This document shows positions 30,014 to 36,343 of a stretch of 37,779 nucleotides of DNA, piece after piece. The translations under genes were made by a program, and so were the position numbers. This stretch comes from a virus. The DNA is taken from positions 1-37,779 of the IMG/VR virus record IMGVR_UViG_3300042453_002280; one strand, given 5' to 3'. Under the pieces are notes generated by a model. The model saw nothing but the letters and a program-made list of their open reading frames with translations. It was not told the DNA's origin and ran no database searches. Positions within the stretch are counted from its first letter, which is position 1, and each line of letters opens with the position of its first letter.

Positions 30014-31968
30014 TGCCTGTACTTAACACTAGAACTCCTAGCTACTCACCACAACCAAGATTTCAATCAATCTACAATGGCTTCCCAGGAGGTCTAAATC
30101 TTTATTACACTCCAACAGAAATTCAAAAAACAGAGTTAGTACAAGCTGATAACTGTATGTTGATTGGTGCTGGTGTTGTGACAGGTAGATGGGGTTCTCA
30201 GACCTATTTCTCAACAGGATCAACTACTATCAGAATGCTTGAGAAATACGAAAACTTAAACACCTCAGTTAATGAACTTTTAGTTGTAACTGATACAGGA
30301 TACCTAAGAAAGAAATCAGGTACATCAACAACAGTAGTTACAGGAGTTTCTTTTGCTTCAGGTGCTATTGTTAATTCTACTCAAATTGCTAACTACCAAT
30401 ACTTGGTTTCTTCTTCTACTAAATTTTCAAGATATGATGGCACTAATGTGTCTGTCTATAACGGCATTTCAGCTCCTGCATCTGTAACTGTAGCGTACGT
30501 ATCAGGTGCTACAGGTACTGCTACTTGGTCTTATAGAATCACAGCTTTTTCAAAAACAGGAGAAACCTTACCATCTTCTGCAGTTTTACTTAACAATATG
30601 TCTTTTGACAGAGAAAACTTTACAGCTAGAGTAAATTGGGTACAGCCATCAACAGCATCAACAGATATCGTAGGCTTTGGTATTTATGCAGGGCTACCTG
30701 GTGATGAAACCTTAATTGCAAACGTTGGACCTACAGTATCTTCTTACACCGATACAGGTACTCCACAATCATCTACCTTTACACCAACAGTTGATACTAC
30801 AGCAGGGGTAAAAGCTAAATACATTAAAAGATTTGATGATAGGTTAGTTTTAGCAGGTATTGAAAACGACCCTACAATGCTTATGATTTCAGGTAAATAT
30901 CCGTACCAAGATAGATTTAACTGGCAAAATGGTGGTGGATACATAAAGATTGCACCTGATAGTGGTGATGAAATTACAGGTATTGAAGTGTTAGGTCAAA
31001 ACTCTTTTGGTGGTTTTAATACTCCTGGCATCTTGGTATTTATGAAGGAATCAGTATACTTTGTTTCTTTAAGTTATGTTGATATTGGTAACTACTCTAT
31101 CTTAAATCCACAACAACAAATCATATCCCCAACAGGTGCTTCATCATTTAGAAGCATTGTTAATATTCAAAACAATACCTTCTACTTTGGAAGACTAGGT
31201 CTACAAACAATCGGAGCTGAAAGAAGCTACCTATCTCAAATTAGAACTGCTGAGGTTTCAGCTAGAATTAGACCTTATGTTCAAAACATATCTGCTTCTG
31301 ATTTAGGAACTATTGCATCAGGTTACATGGACTACAAATATTTATTCTCTTTACCAAATAGCAAAGAAACTATGATTTATGATTATGAAAGAGCTTGTTT
31401 TATGGGTCCTTGGAAAACTCCATTTGGCATCACTCAATGGCTTGAGTACATTGATTCTGATGGTATAGTCAGGTACCTTGCTGGCTGTAATGACGGAATA
31501 GTTAGAGAGTTTAATTCTAAATTTAACTCAGATTCAGGATCAGCTATTATTAAAACAGTTAAAACTAAAAAAGATGATTTTGATAATTGGTCAGTTCTAA
31601 AGACCTTTGAACTTTTAAACTTACTCTTTAGAGAAGTATCAGGAACTGTAAATGTTTCAATAATTTATGAAGATAGAGCAGGGATTATTAGACAAGCTGT
31701 TAAATCTTTCTCACTAACAGGTTCAACAGGAGGTACAGGATGGGGTACAGACCTATGGGGTTCCCATAATTGGGGTACTTCTAACACTAATGTTATAACT
31801 CCAACACCACAAGACATAATTAGATGGTCATCATTATATAAAACAGGTAGGAACGTACAGTTTCAAATAGTTCAAAACGATACAGAAACTAACTTTCAGT
31901 TGGTAGATATCAAATTATCAGCAACTTTACAACCTGAAGGTTCCCTGTCTTCATCTCTTCGAATATAA
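30013..31968 (+). CDS. Tail stabilisation / nozzle protein (P22 gp10 / T7 gp12-like)
   Basis: This 651-residue beta-rich protein has the family N-terminus FQSIYNGFPGGLNLYYTPTE, followed by ADNCMLIGAG and TGRWGSQTY. It then has repeated blade-like strands of a propeller (LLVVTDTGYLRKK; YQYLVSSSTKFSRYD; RFDDRLVLAG; TPGILVFMKESVYFVSLS), typical of the hexameric nozzle that closes the tail of short-tailed phages. A low-complexity WGTDLWGSHNWGT segment lies near residue 580. With the adaptor upstream this defines the podovirus tail. Confidence 0.85.
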   Translation: MPVLNTRTPSYSPQPRFQSIYNGFPGGLNLYYTPTEIQKTELVQADNCMLIGAGVVTGRWGSQTYFSTGSTTIRMLEKYENLNTSVNELLVVTDTGYLRKKSGTSTTVVTGVSFASGAIVNSTQIANYQYLVSSSTKFSRYDGTNVSVYNGISAPASVTVAYVSGATGTATWSYRITAFSKTGETLPSSAVLLNNMSFDRENFTARVNWVQPSTASTDIVGFGIYAGLPGDETLIANVGPTVSSYTDTGTPQSSTFTPTVDTTAGVKAKYIKRFDDRLVLAGIENDPTMLMISGKYPYQDRFNWQNGGGYIKIAPDSGDEITGIEVLGQNSFGGFNTPGILVFMKESVYFVSLSYVDIGNYSILNPQQQIISPTGASSFRSIVNIQNNTFYFGRLGLQTIGAERSYLSQIRTAEVSARIRPYVQNISASDLGTIASGYMDYKYLFSLPNSKETMIYDYERACFMGPWKTPFGITQWLEYIDSDGIVRYLAGCNDGIVREFNSKFNSDSGSAIIKTVKTKKDDFDNWSVLKTFELLNLLFREVSGTVNVSIIYEDRAGIIRQAVKSFSLTGSTGGTGWGTDLWGSHNWGTSNTNVITPTPQDIIRWSSLYKTGRNVQFQIVQNDTETNFQLVDIKLSATLQPEGSLSSSLRI

Positions 31969-31969
31969 C

Positions 31970-32004
31970 TTGCTATTTAAATATTTATTTATTATTTCTA
32001 AATT
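31970..32004 (+). promoter_or_regulatory. Late promoter of 32005 gene, leaderless start
   Basis: TTGCTA (31970-31975), 17 nt, TATTTCTA (31993-32000), with TTTATTATT at 31988-31996. ATG 32005 is at +1. The last 23 nt and the first 8 coding nt are identical to those of the portal gene. Confidence 0.75.
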
Positions 32005-32868
32005 ATGGCTAATTTATATAATGTACCACTTAAAAACGCAGTTCAGAAGGTTTTAGCAAATACTTTGCTTACCTCAGAAACAGGAACAATAACTTTTACT
32101 ACTTCTGTTACATCAGATTTACAAGCATCAGCTAGTATTCCTGGTATCTTAGTTGTAGATAGAGTTGATGTTAATGGTACTTTAACCCCATCCTTAACCG
32201 AATATATTTCTTTTACAGGTGTATCAGGATCAACTGTTACAGGTCTTGTAAGGGGTTTAGGTGGAACTTCAGCACAAGACCACGCAATCGGGGCGATCGT
32301 TGAGTTTGTACCTGACGTTGTTTGGGCTGATTCTTTAAATGACGTATTTACAACTCAACACAATGCTGATGGTACTCATAAAACTTTATCTAATTTATCT
32401 TTAGTATCAGTCACTATTAACAACTCTACTTTAAATAATATTTCTTTTGCTGGTAACTCTTTAGTATCAGTTAATATCGGTTCTTCAGTATTTGCTAGCG
32501 GTACTATTACCAACACCTCTTTAGTTTCAACTACTTTTGTAAATAGAACTTATATCCCTGTTGAAAGTAAATTAATCTCAACAGCTACATCTACATTTGA
32601 TTGGTCATTTGCAAATATACACTCTTTAACTTTATCTACAGCTACTACAACACTTGCTTTTTCAAATCCTGTTGCTGGTCAAGCTTTAATCACAAGACTT
32701 GGACAAGATGGAACAGGTGGTAGAAGAGTAGTATTCCCATCAACTATTTACTGGGCAGGAGGCACAGCCCCAACCCTAACCTCAACAGCATCAAAAAACG
32801 ATGTTTTCGGGTTCTTATGCACAGCATCAGGATTCTATGATGGTTATGCAGTTGGTTACAACTTGTAA
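32005..32868 (+). CDS. Virion fibre/structural protein 2
   Basis: This 287-residue protein contains IPGILVVDRVDVNGTLTPSL, ISFTGVSGSTVTGLVRGLGG and ADSLNDVFTTQHNADGTHK. That order recurs in phage tail-fibre attachment proteins. The middle is a pentapeptide-like beta-helical section (NLSLVSVTINNSTLNNISFA), and the C-terminus is a small beta domain (GQALITRLGQDGTGGRRVVF) seen in many fibre tips. It overlaps the next gene by 1 nt. Likely part of the adsorption apparatus. Confidence 0.75.
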   Translation: MANLYNVPLKNAVQKVLANTLLTSETGTITFTTSVTSDLQASASIPGILVVDRVDVNGTLTPSLTEYISFTGVSGSTVTGLVRGLGGTSAQDHAIGAIVEFVPDVVWADSLNDVFTTQHNADGTHKTLSNLSLVSVTINNSTLNNISFAGNSLVSVNIGSSVFASGTITNTSLVSTTFVNRTYIPVESKLISTATSTFDWSFANIHSLTLSTATTTLAFSNPVAGQALITRLGQDGTGGRRVVFPSTIYWAGGTAPTLTSTASKNDVFGFLCTASGFYDGYAVGYNL

Positions 32869-33515
32869 TGTACGAAACTATCAAATTTGACTCATCATTT
32901 GAAGAATATAATGCCAATTTTAATTACAGCAGCAATTTAACAATAGCTGCTAACCCTAACAGAGTAGTATTTTTTATTGCTTGTTTTAATAACGCATCTG
33001 TAACTGTTTCAAACAACACATTTGCAGGTCAACCAATGACAGTTGCTGTTCAAAGAAGTTCTAACAACATGACAGTCTATATTTCATATCTTGTAAATCC
33101 CCCTGTTGGAACAAATTTAATGTTTGCTGATTTTAGTGATGCTATCCCACATATTGGTTCAGCTATATGTTTTTACAATGTAAATACTGCAAATCCATTA
33201 TCTGCAACAAGAGATGTAGGTGTCGCAAGTGGAAGTTATACAGGAGCAATAGCAGTTCCTGAAAATGGATTATTTTTAGATACTATTAACAATGATACCA
33301 ATGCAGTTATTTCTCCATCTGCTGGACAAACTCTGGTTGCAAGACACAATGGGAGTTTTGGTAATGGTGGTATCTCTTATAGAATTTTTACAAGCGCTGA
33401 TCCAAACTATGTTGCAAGTTGGAACAATGGTACAACAAACGCAACAGTTTATGCAGAAGCAGTATTTAACCCAGCTCTAAGGCAGGGAGGGTCATTTTTG
33501 TATAACTTGATATGA
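32868..33515 (+). CDS. Beta-sandwich virion protein (putative fibre tip)
   Basis: This 215-residue protein is almost wholly beta-strand: VVFFIACFNNASVTVSNNTF, MTVYISYLVNPPVGTNLMF, AICFYNVNTANPLSATRD. Such jelly-roll-like proteins with alternating Asn/Ser/Thr and hydrophobics are common as surface-exposed phage proteins, perhaps carbohydrate-binding. No catalytic motif is seen. It overlaps the next gene by 4 nt (ATGA). Role inferred from composition and neighbours. Confidence 0.68.
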   Translation: MYETIKFDSSFEEYNANFNYSSNLTIAANPNRVVFFIACFNNASVTVSNNTFAGQPMTVAVQRSSNNMTVYISYLVNPPVGTNLMFADFSDAIPHIGSAICFYNVNTANPLSATRDVGVASGSYTGAIAVPENGLFLDTINNDTNAVISPSAGQTLVARHNGSFGNGGISYRIFTSADPNYVASWNNGTTNATVYAEAVFNPALRQGGSFLYNLI

Positions 33516-33700
33516 GGCTTGATGAGAGAATGGCTAAGCTTGAAGAAAAAGTTGAAAACATCAAGGAAAACTTGGATGAGGTAGTCAAACATAGACTCCC
33601 AAATATCGAAAAGAAAATCGAAGGATTACAAAAATATATCTTTATAGGCATTGGACTTGCAATGGCAGTTCAATTTGCTTTCACTCATTTTTATAAATAA
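33512..33700 (+). CDS. Coiled-coil single-TM protein, XhlA/holin-like
   Basis: This 62-residue protein has an N-terminal coiled coil (MAKLEEKVENIKENLDEVVK then NIEKKIEGLQ) followed by one hydrophobic helix (YIFIGIGLAMAVQFAFTHFY) at the C-terminus. This layout matches XhlA-type lysis accessory proteins. It lies about 650 bp before the CHAP endolysin. It probably sits in the inner membrane with the coil in the cytoplasm and helps lysis. A virion or spanin-like role cannot be excluded. Confidence 0.7.
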   Translation: MRLDERMAKLEEKVENIKENLDEVVKHRLPNIEKKIEGLQKYIFIGIGLAMAVQFAFTHFYK

Positions 33701-33713
33701 GGTCAATTCCTAC

Positions 33714-33742
33714 TTGACTAATTTCACCTATTGATAGATAAT
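33714..33742 (+). promoter_or_regulatory. Sigma70-type promoter of moron-like gene
   Basis: TTGACT (33714-33719), 17 nt, GATAAT (33737-33742). Predicted +1 near 33749. The transcript would begin with ACCC-GAAA-GGGT (33749-33760), a 4-bp hairpin closed by a GNRA tetraloop. Confidence 0.85.
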
Positions 33743-33790
33743 ATAGTTACCCGAAAGGGTATATAAACATAACCCAACAAGGAGGGTGCT

Positions 33791-34018
33791 ATGGGTTGGT
33801 TCAATTGGACTGTTCTCGCTGAGGACATTGCCGACAAAGACGAGGGTAAGCCCTCAACCGGTCATTACGAGCAACACCACGCTCGAACTGAAACCGGTGC
33901 AACAAACAACCAGGCACGAAGTGCTTGGCATCAGGCTCGTGTGGACGCTTCTGCTTCTGGGGATCTCAACGAACGTGTTGAGAACAAGAACAAGCAAAAC
34001 AAGCCTTGGTGGAAGTAA
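33791..34018 (+). CDS. Moron-like hydrophilic protein of foreign composition
   Basis: This 75-residue protein begins MGWFNWTVLAEDIADKDEG and ends with KPWWK. It is rich in Asn, Ala, Glu, His and Gln, has no hydrophobic core and is probably disordered. It has a perfect ribosome site (AAGGAGG). Its DNA is near half G+C by eye, against about a third around it, and uses CGT/CGC/CGA arginine codons where its neighbours use AGA. It sits between its own promoter and terminator, the hallmark of a moron. Function unknown. An overlapping frame at 33786 is a shadow. Confidence 0.8.
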   Translation: MGWFNWTVLAEDIADKDEGKPSTGHYEQHHARTETGATNNQARSAWHQARVDASASGDLNERVENKNKQNKPWWK

Positions 34019-34030
34019 GTAGTAAAGTCT

Positions 34031-34064
34031 TGGGAGCAGACTATAAACGCTCCCACTTTCATTT
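34031..34064 (+). terminator. Terminator of moron-like gene
   Basis: A 7-bp stem (TGGGAGC 34031-34037 with GCTCCCA 34049-34055, 11-nt loop) is followed by CTTTCATTT. It ends 9 nt before the next ATG. Confidence 0.75.
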
Positions 34065-34325
34065 ATGAAGCAAAATTTATTTAACTCAAATTTTAATCAC
34101 GACAATTTTATAGAATATATGTGCCTTGTATTCGAAGATAAGCATTTTAAATCTGATGAACTTAGACCTAGTGTTTTAACAGGTATAGAAAAAGGTCTAA
34201 ATAAATACAACGAAAAAAGAAGAAAAGTTAATCTCTTTGTTTATGTAACATATTTTGTTAAAAAAGAAGTTACCGACTACAAAAAATCTAAACTTCTATT
34301 CAATCTCTCTTTCAAAAAAAGATAA
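34065..34325 (+). CDS. Small protein resembling sigma factor region 2 (tentative)
   Basis: This 86-residue protein contains GIEKGLNKYNEKRRKVNLF, then YVTYFVKKEVTDYKKSK. The order GL-KY, a basic turn, F-Y-T aromatics, then a KKE-DY-KK helix resembles sigma70 region 2.1-2.2 (core binding and start of -10 recognition). It is far too short for a full sigma factor and lacks regions 3 and 4. If real it could be a gp55-like late specificity factor matching the TATTTATA boxes, but the similarity is by eye. It starts just after the moron terminator without a clear ribosome site. Confidence 0.6.
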   Translation: MKQNLFNSNFNHDNFIEYMCLVFEDKHFKSDELRPSVLTGIEKGLNKYNEKRRKVNLFVYVTYFVKKEVTDYKKSKLLFNLSFKKR

Positions 34326-34344
34326 ATTATATTATTTATATCTC
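34310..34344 (+). promoter_or_regulatory. Late promoter of endolysin gene, leaderless start
   Basis: TATTTATA (34333-34340) lies 4 nt before ATG 34345, the same spacing as at 14486 and 24658. The -35 position (34310-34315, TTTCAA) is poor. This fixes the start over an upstream frame opening at 34255. Confidence 0.65.
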
Positions 34345-34968
34345 ATGACATTTAAAGATTTTGTTTCTAAATATAAAAATAAAAGTATAGATTTTGATAA
34401 AGCTTACTCTTTTCAATGTGTCGATTTATTTAATCAATACCTTGTAGATGTTTTAGGTATTTCAAATCCAATTCAAATGTTTCCTGTAGCATCAGCCTAC
34501 CAAATTTGGGATTACGCTAAAGATAATGAAAAGTTTGAAAGAGTTGTTAATGATCCTAATGCTGTTCCTCAAGAGGGGGATATTATAGTTTGGGGTAAAG
34601 GCGTTGGACCTCATGGACACGTTGCTATCTACATTAATGGTGATGTCATGAAATTTACATCATTTGATCAAAATTGGAACTCTATTAAAAAATGTGTTGA
34701 GATAACACACAACTATGATGATGTCATTGGTTGGCTTAGACCTGTTAAGGTTGAAGATAAACCTACAACTAAACCTCCTTTTATAGACCTTGTAACTGCT
34801 TGGAGCAGTTTAGACGGTAATAAAACCTATGTTGCTGTAGCAGGTATGTTTTTAACTATCGTTGCTTATAACTTAGGTTATATAACTGAAGACCAATTCA
34901 ATATGTTTGACACTTTATTCTTAGCTCTTATGGGATTTTCCCTTAGGGATGCAATAAAAAAGAAATAA
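34345..34968 (+). CDS. CHAP-domain endolysin with C-terminal membrane helices
   Basis: This 207-residue protein has a CHAP amidase/peptidase domain: the catalytic Cys in FQCVDLFNQYL (residue 25) and the His in GPHGHVAIYI (about residue 94), preceded by PQEGDIIVWGKG. It should cut peptidoglycan. Residues about 165-205 hold one clear and one weaker hydrophobic segment (TYVAVAGMFLTIVAYNLGYI; FNMFDTLFLALMGFSL). This suggests a membrane-tethered or holin-endolysin fusion. The ATG at 34345 is chosen because it sits at the late promoter's +1. The last of the plus-strand late genes. Confidence 0.88.
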   Translation: MTFKDFVSKYKNKSIDFDKAYSFQCVDLFNQYLVDVLGISNPIQMFPVASAYQIWDYAKDNEKFERVVNDPNAVPQEGDIIVWGKGVGPHGHVAIYINGDVMKFTSFDQNWNSIKKCVEITHNYDDVIGWLRPVKVEDKPTTKPPFIDLVTAWSSLDGNKTYVAVAGMFLTIVAYNLGYITEDQFNMFDTLFLALMGFSLRDAIKKK

Positions 34969-34974
34969 CTTAAT

Positions 34975-35019
34975 GCCATCCTAATATGGTTTTGGCGAAA
35001 AACTAAATACTAAGATGGC
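34975..35019. terminator. Hairpin after the late genes, possible terminator
   Basis: GCCATC (34975-34980) pairs with GATGGC (35014-35019), enclosing a smaller GTTTT/AAAAC hairpin. A T-rich but interrupted tail (TCTTATATTTTAT) follows on the plus strand. It may end late transcription. The weak T-run makes this uncertain. Confidence 0.45.
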
Positions 35020-35033
35020 TCTTATATTTTATC

Positions 35034-35095
35034 ACCCTACCTTGTTGGTTTTAAAGTAAAAATTTTTAAAAAATTAATAATTTACAAGGCAGGGT
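35034..35095. repeat. 12-bp inverted repeat upstream of RNA promoter
   Basis: ACCCTACCTTGT (35034-35045) pairs with ACAAGGCAGGGT (35084-35095) except at one position. That position is A-C on the plus strand and G-U on the minus strand. The interior is very AT-rich and adds GTAAA/TTTAC. It lies directly against the TTGACA at 35097 and downstream of the minus-strand gene, so it could be a minus-strand 3' hairpin or an operator. Confidence 0.55.
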
Positions 35096-35096
35096 T

Positions 35097-35124
35097 TTGA
35101 CAAAAGAATTATGTATATTATACA
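35097..35124 (+). promoter_or_regulatory. Promoter of candidate small RNA
   Basis: TTGACA (35097-35102), 16 nt, TATACA (35119-35124). Predicted +1 is near G35131. No open frame follows on the plus strand. Confidence 0.65.
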
Positions 35125-35130
35125 AGAAAA

Positions 35131-35215
35131 GGCTAGGTATTACCCCAGCCCAATCTTGATGAAAAATTATCTCGCTAGTTTCCTGCCTAAGTTATATCTA
35201 GCAACAATATAAAAA
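35131..35215 (+). ncRNA. Candidate small structured RNA
   Basis: Starting at the predicted +1 the RNA folds at once into GGCTAGG (35131-35137) against CCCAGCC (35144-35150). A second hairpin GCTAG/CTAGC (35174-35178 with 35198-35202) follows. No start codon, ribosome site or frame is present. The 3' end is not defined; readthrough would be antisense to 35216-35563. A small regulatory RNA is inferred from promoter plus structure only. Confidence 0.45.
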
Positions 35216-35563
35216 TTATAGCACAGGGAGTTTTTTTAATTTAGGTATAGGATTTAGATTAGGCTTTGGTCCTGGCTTTTTATACTCTTTTCTAGGTGGT
35301 TTCTCTTTTCTTAATCTTCTTCTATATGGTTTTGCTAAGGTTCTTAAATCCCTTGCTACCTTCATAAACTCTTTAGCAGGTATTTTAGGATCTATATAAG
35401 TCTGTGGTAGACCTTCAAGTCTAACAAACTCATTAACTATCTTAGAGTAGAACTCACTTGTGTAATATTCAATCGATACAGGGTTTCTATTAAACACTAT
35501 AGACTTGCTATAGGCTTCTAATTCTTTGCTTAAAAATTCTTTAAATTCTCCAATTTTGTCCAT
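35216..35563 (-). CDS. Hypothetical protein with basic Pro/Lys tail
   Basis: This 115-residue protein begins MDKIGEFKEFLSKELEAYSK and has a helical N-terminal domain. The last 45 residues are basic and Pro-rich (YRRRLRKEKPPRKEYKKPGP), suggesting nucleic-acid binding. There is no Shine-Dalgarno site. The ATG lies 8 nt after a 26-bp inverted repeat that forms its 5' leader, so expression may be controlled by RNA structure. Position after an ssDNA-binding-like gene suggests a DNA metabolism role. Family not recognised. Confidence 0.65.
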   Translation of the reverse strand: MDKIGEFKEFLSKELEAYSKSIVFNRNPVSIEYYTSEFYSKIVNEFVRLEGLPQTYIDPKIPAKEFMKVARDLRTLAKPYRRRLRKEKPPRKEYKKPGPKPNLNPIPKLKKLPVL

Positions 35564-35571
35564 ATTTATTT

Positions 35572-35714
35572 ATGATACCAAGTTGCTGAGTATGAGTTAG
35601 TAAAGGTGTTAAAGATAAGGTTGCTTAGAGCAATTTAAAATTATTTGACCCCCTATGACTTTCAATATATGGTCATAAGACTCATACTCAACAACCTGGC
35701 ATCATAACCAGGTT
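35572..35714 (-). ncRNA. Structured leader RNA with 26-bp closing stem and competing hairpin
   Basis: Arms 35572-35597 and 35680-35705 are inverted repeats over 26 positions with three mismatches. All three are G-U pairs when read on the minus strand. Two inner hairpins lie between (TATGAC/GTCATA; TTGC/GCAA). A separate hairpin (AACCTGG/CCAGGTT, 35708-35714 with 35693-35699) shares bases with the long stem, so the two folds exclude each other. The element lies between the stop at 35720 and the ATG at 35563, like a switch or attenuator. No known class recognised. Confidence 0.6.
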
Positions 35715-35719
35715 AGAAG

Positions 35720-36073
35720 TTACTGATTACTCCAATCGTTCTCAAAAGTTACAGTATCCATTGGTTTGGATGCTGGTTTATGGAAGATGTCGTAGTCTTT
35801 GTAAGTTCTTTTTGTTTTCTCGTTTCTTTTTTCTCCGAGAAATTTAACAAGAATTTCGTTTCCTAATGGAACGTGCTTCATCTTGTTATCGATAACAGTA
35901 CTACCCCAGAAAGATACAATACCATTTGGTGTTCTAACTTCGTAGATGTTTGAATTATTAGCACCTAGATTGCTTTTCATAGCAATATAAACACCTGTTA
36001 GTTCTGCATTTACTGAGAAGTCGTGAGTACTACTTTCATTAGAAGAAGTATCAACTTTTATCCAATTACTCAT
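35720..36073 (-). CDS. OB-fold ssDNA-binding-like protein
   Basis: This 117-residue protein contains GVYIAMKSNLGANNSNIYEV, VSFWGSTVIDNKMKHVPLGN and EILVKFLGEKRN, then TYKDYDIFHK. This beta pattern (strand, variable loop, VSFWGS, G-E-ILVK-LG, K-Y-DIF) is typical of small OB-fold proteins that bind single-stranded DNA in phages. It ends in an acidic tail (TVTFENDWSNQ), as SSB proteins do. It has a ribosome site (GAAAGGAAA) and its own extended -10 promoter. Likely a replication or recombination ssDNA-binding protein. Confidence 0.75.
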   Translation of the reverse strand: MSNWIKVDTSSNESSTHDFSVNAELTGVYIAMKSNLGANNSNIYEVRTPNGIVSFWGSTVIDNKMKHVPLGNEILVKFLGEKRNEKTKRTYKDYDIFHKPASKPMDTVTFENDWSNQ

Positions 36074-36111
36074 GTTTAAATTTCCTTTCTTTGTAACTTT
36101 ATACTTGTGTC

Positions 36112-36120
36112 ATTATAACA
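36112..36120 (-). promoter_or_regulatory. Extended -10 promoter of ssDNA-binding-like gene
   Basis: On the minus strand TGT then TATAAT (36117-36112). Predicted +1 near 36105, leaving a leader of about 32 nt that contains GAAAGGAAA. No clear -35 box. Confidence 0.65.
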
Positions 36121-36142
36121 TCTATTACCAAAATTCACAGGG

Positions 36143-36343
36143 TTATTTCTCACTTTCATTAAAGTATTTGATACATTTTGCTGGAACATTCTTTAGTGAA
36201 GAGTTTGAATATCTTGGACAAAGAACCTCAACAGGTTGTGCCATATATTTTCTATCTTCTTCCATAAAATAATTTACACCAAAAAATATTATCGCTATGA
36301 GAATTATTATTGATAAACAACCTAAACAACTATTATCTTCCAT
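36143..36343 (-). CDS. Small single-TM protein
   Basis: This 66-residue protein has an N-terminal hydrophobic helix (LGCLSIIILIAIIFFGVNYF) and a hydrophilic C-terminal part with two Cys (VEVLCPRY, PAKCIKYF). The topology suggests a membrane anchor with an exported or periplasmic domain that could form a disulfide. The ribosome site AAGGAAAAG lies in the end of the exonuclease gene, and the start overlaps that stop by 1 nt. Function unknown; may be a membrane partner of the replication genes or a superinfection factor. Confidence 0.65.
   Translation of the reverse strand: MEDNSCLGCLSIIILIAIIFFGVNYFMEEDRKYMAQPVEVLCPRYSNSSLKNVPAKCIKYFNESEK

Noticed and set aside
35572-35705. Interpretation as a MITE or small transposable element with 26-bp terminal inverted repeats
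   Set aside because: No target-site duplication is visible, the three mismatches are all wobble pairs on one strand, and a competing hairpin shares the arm. These favour a structured RNA.
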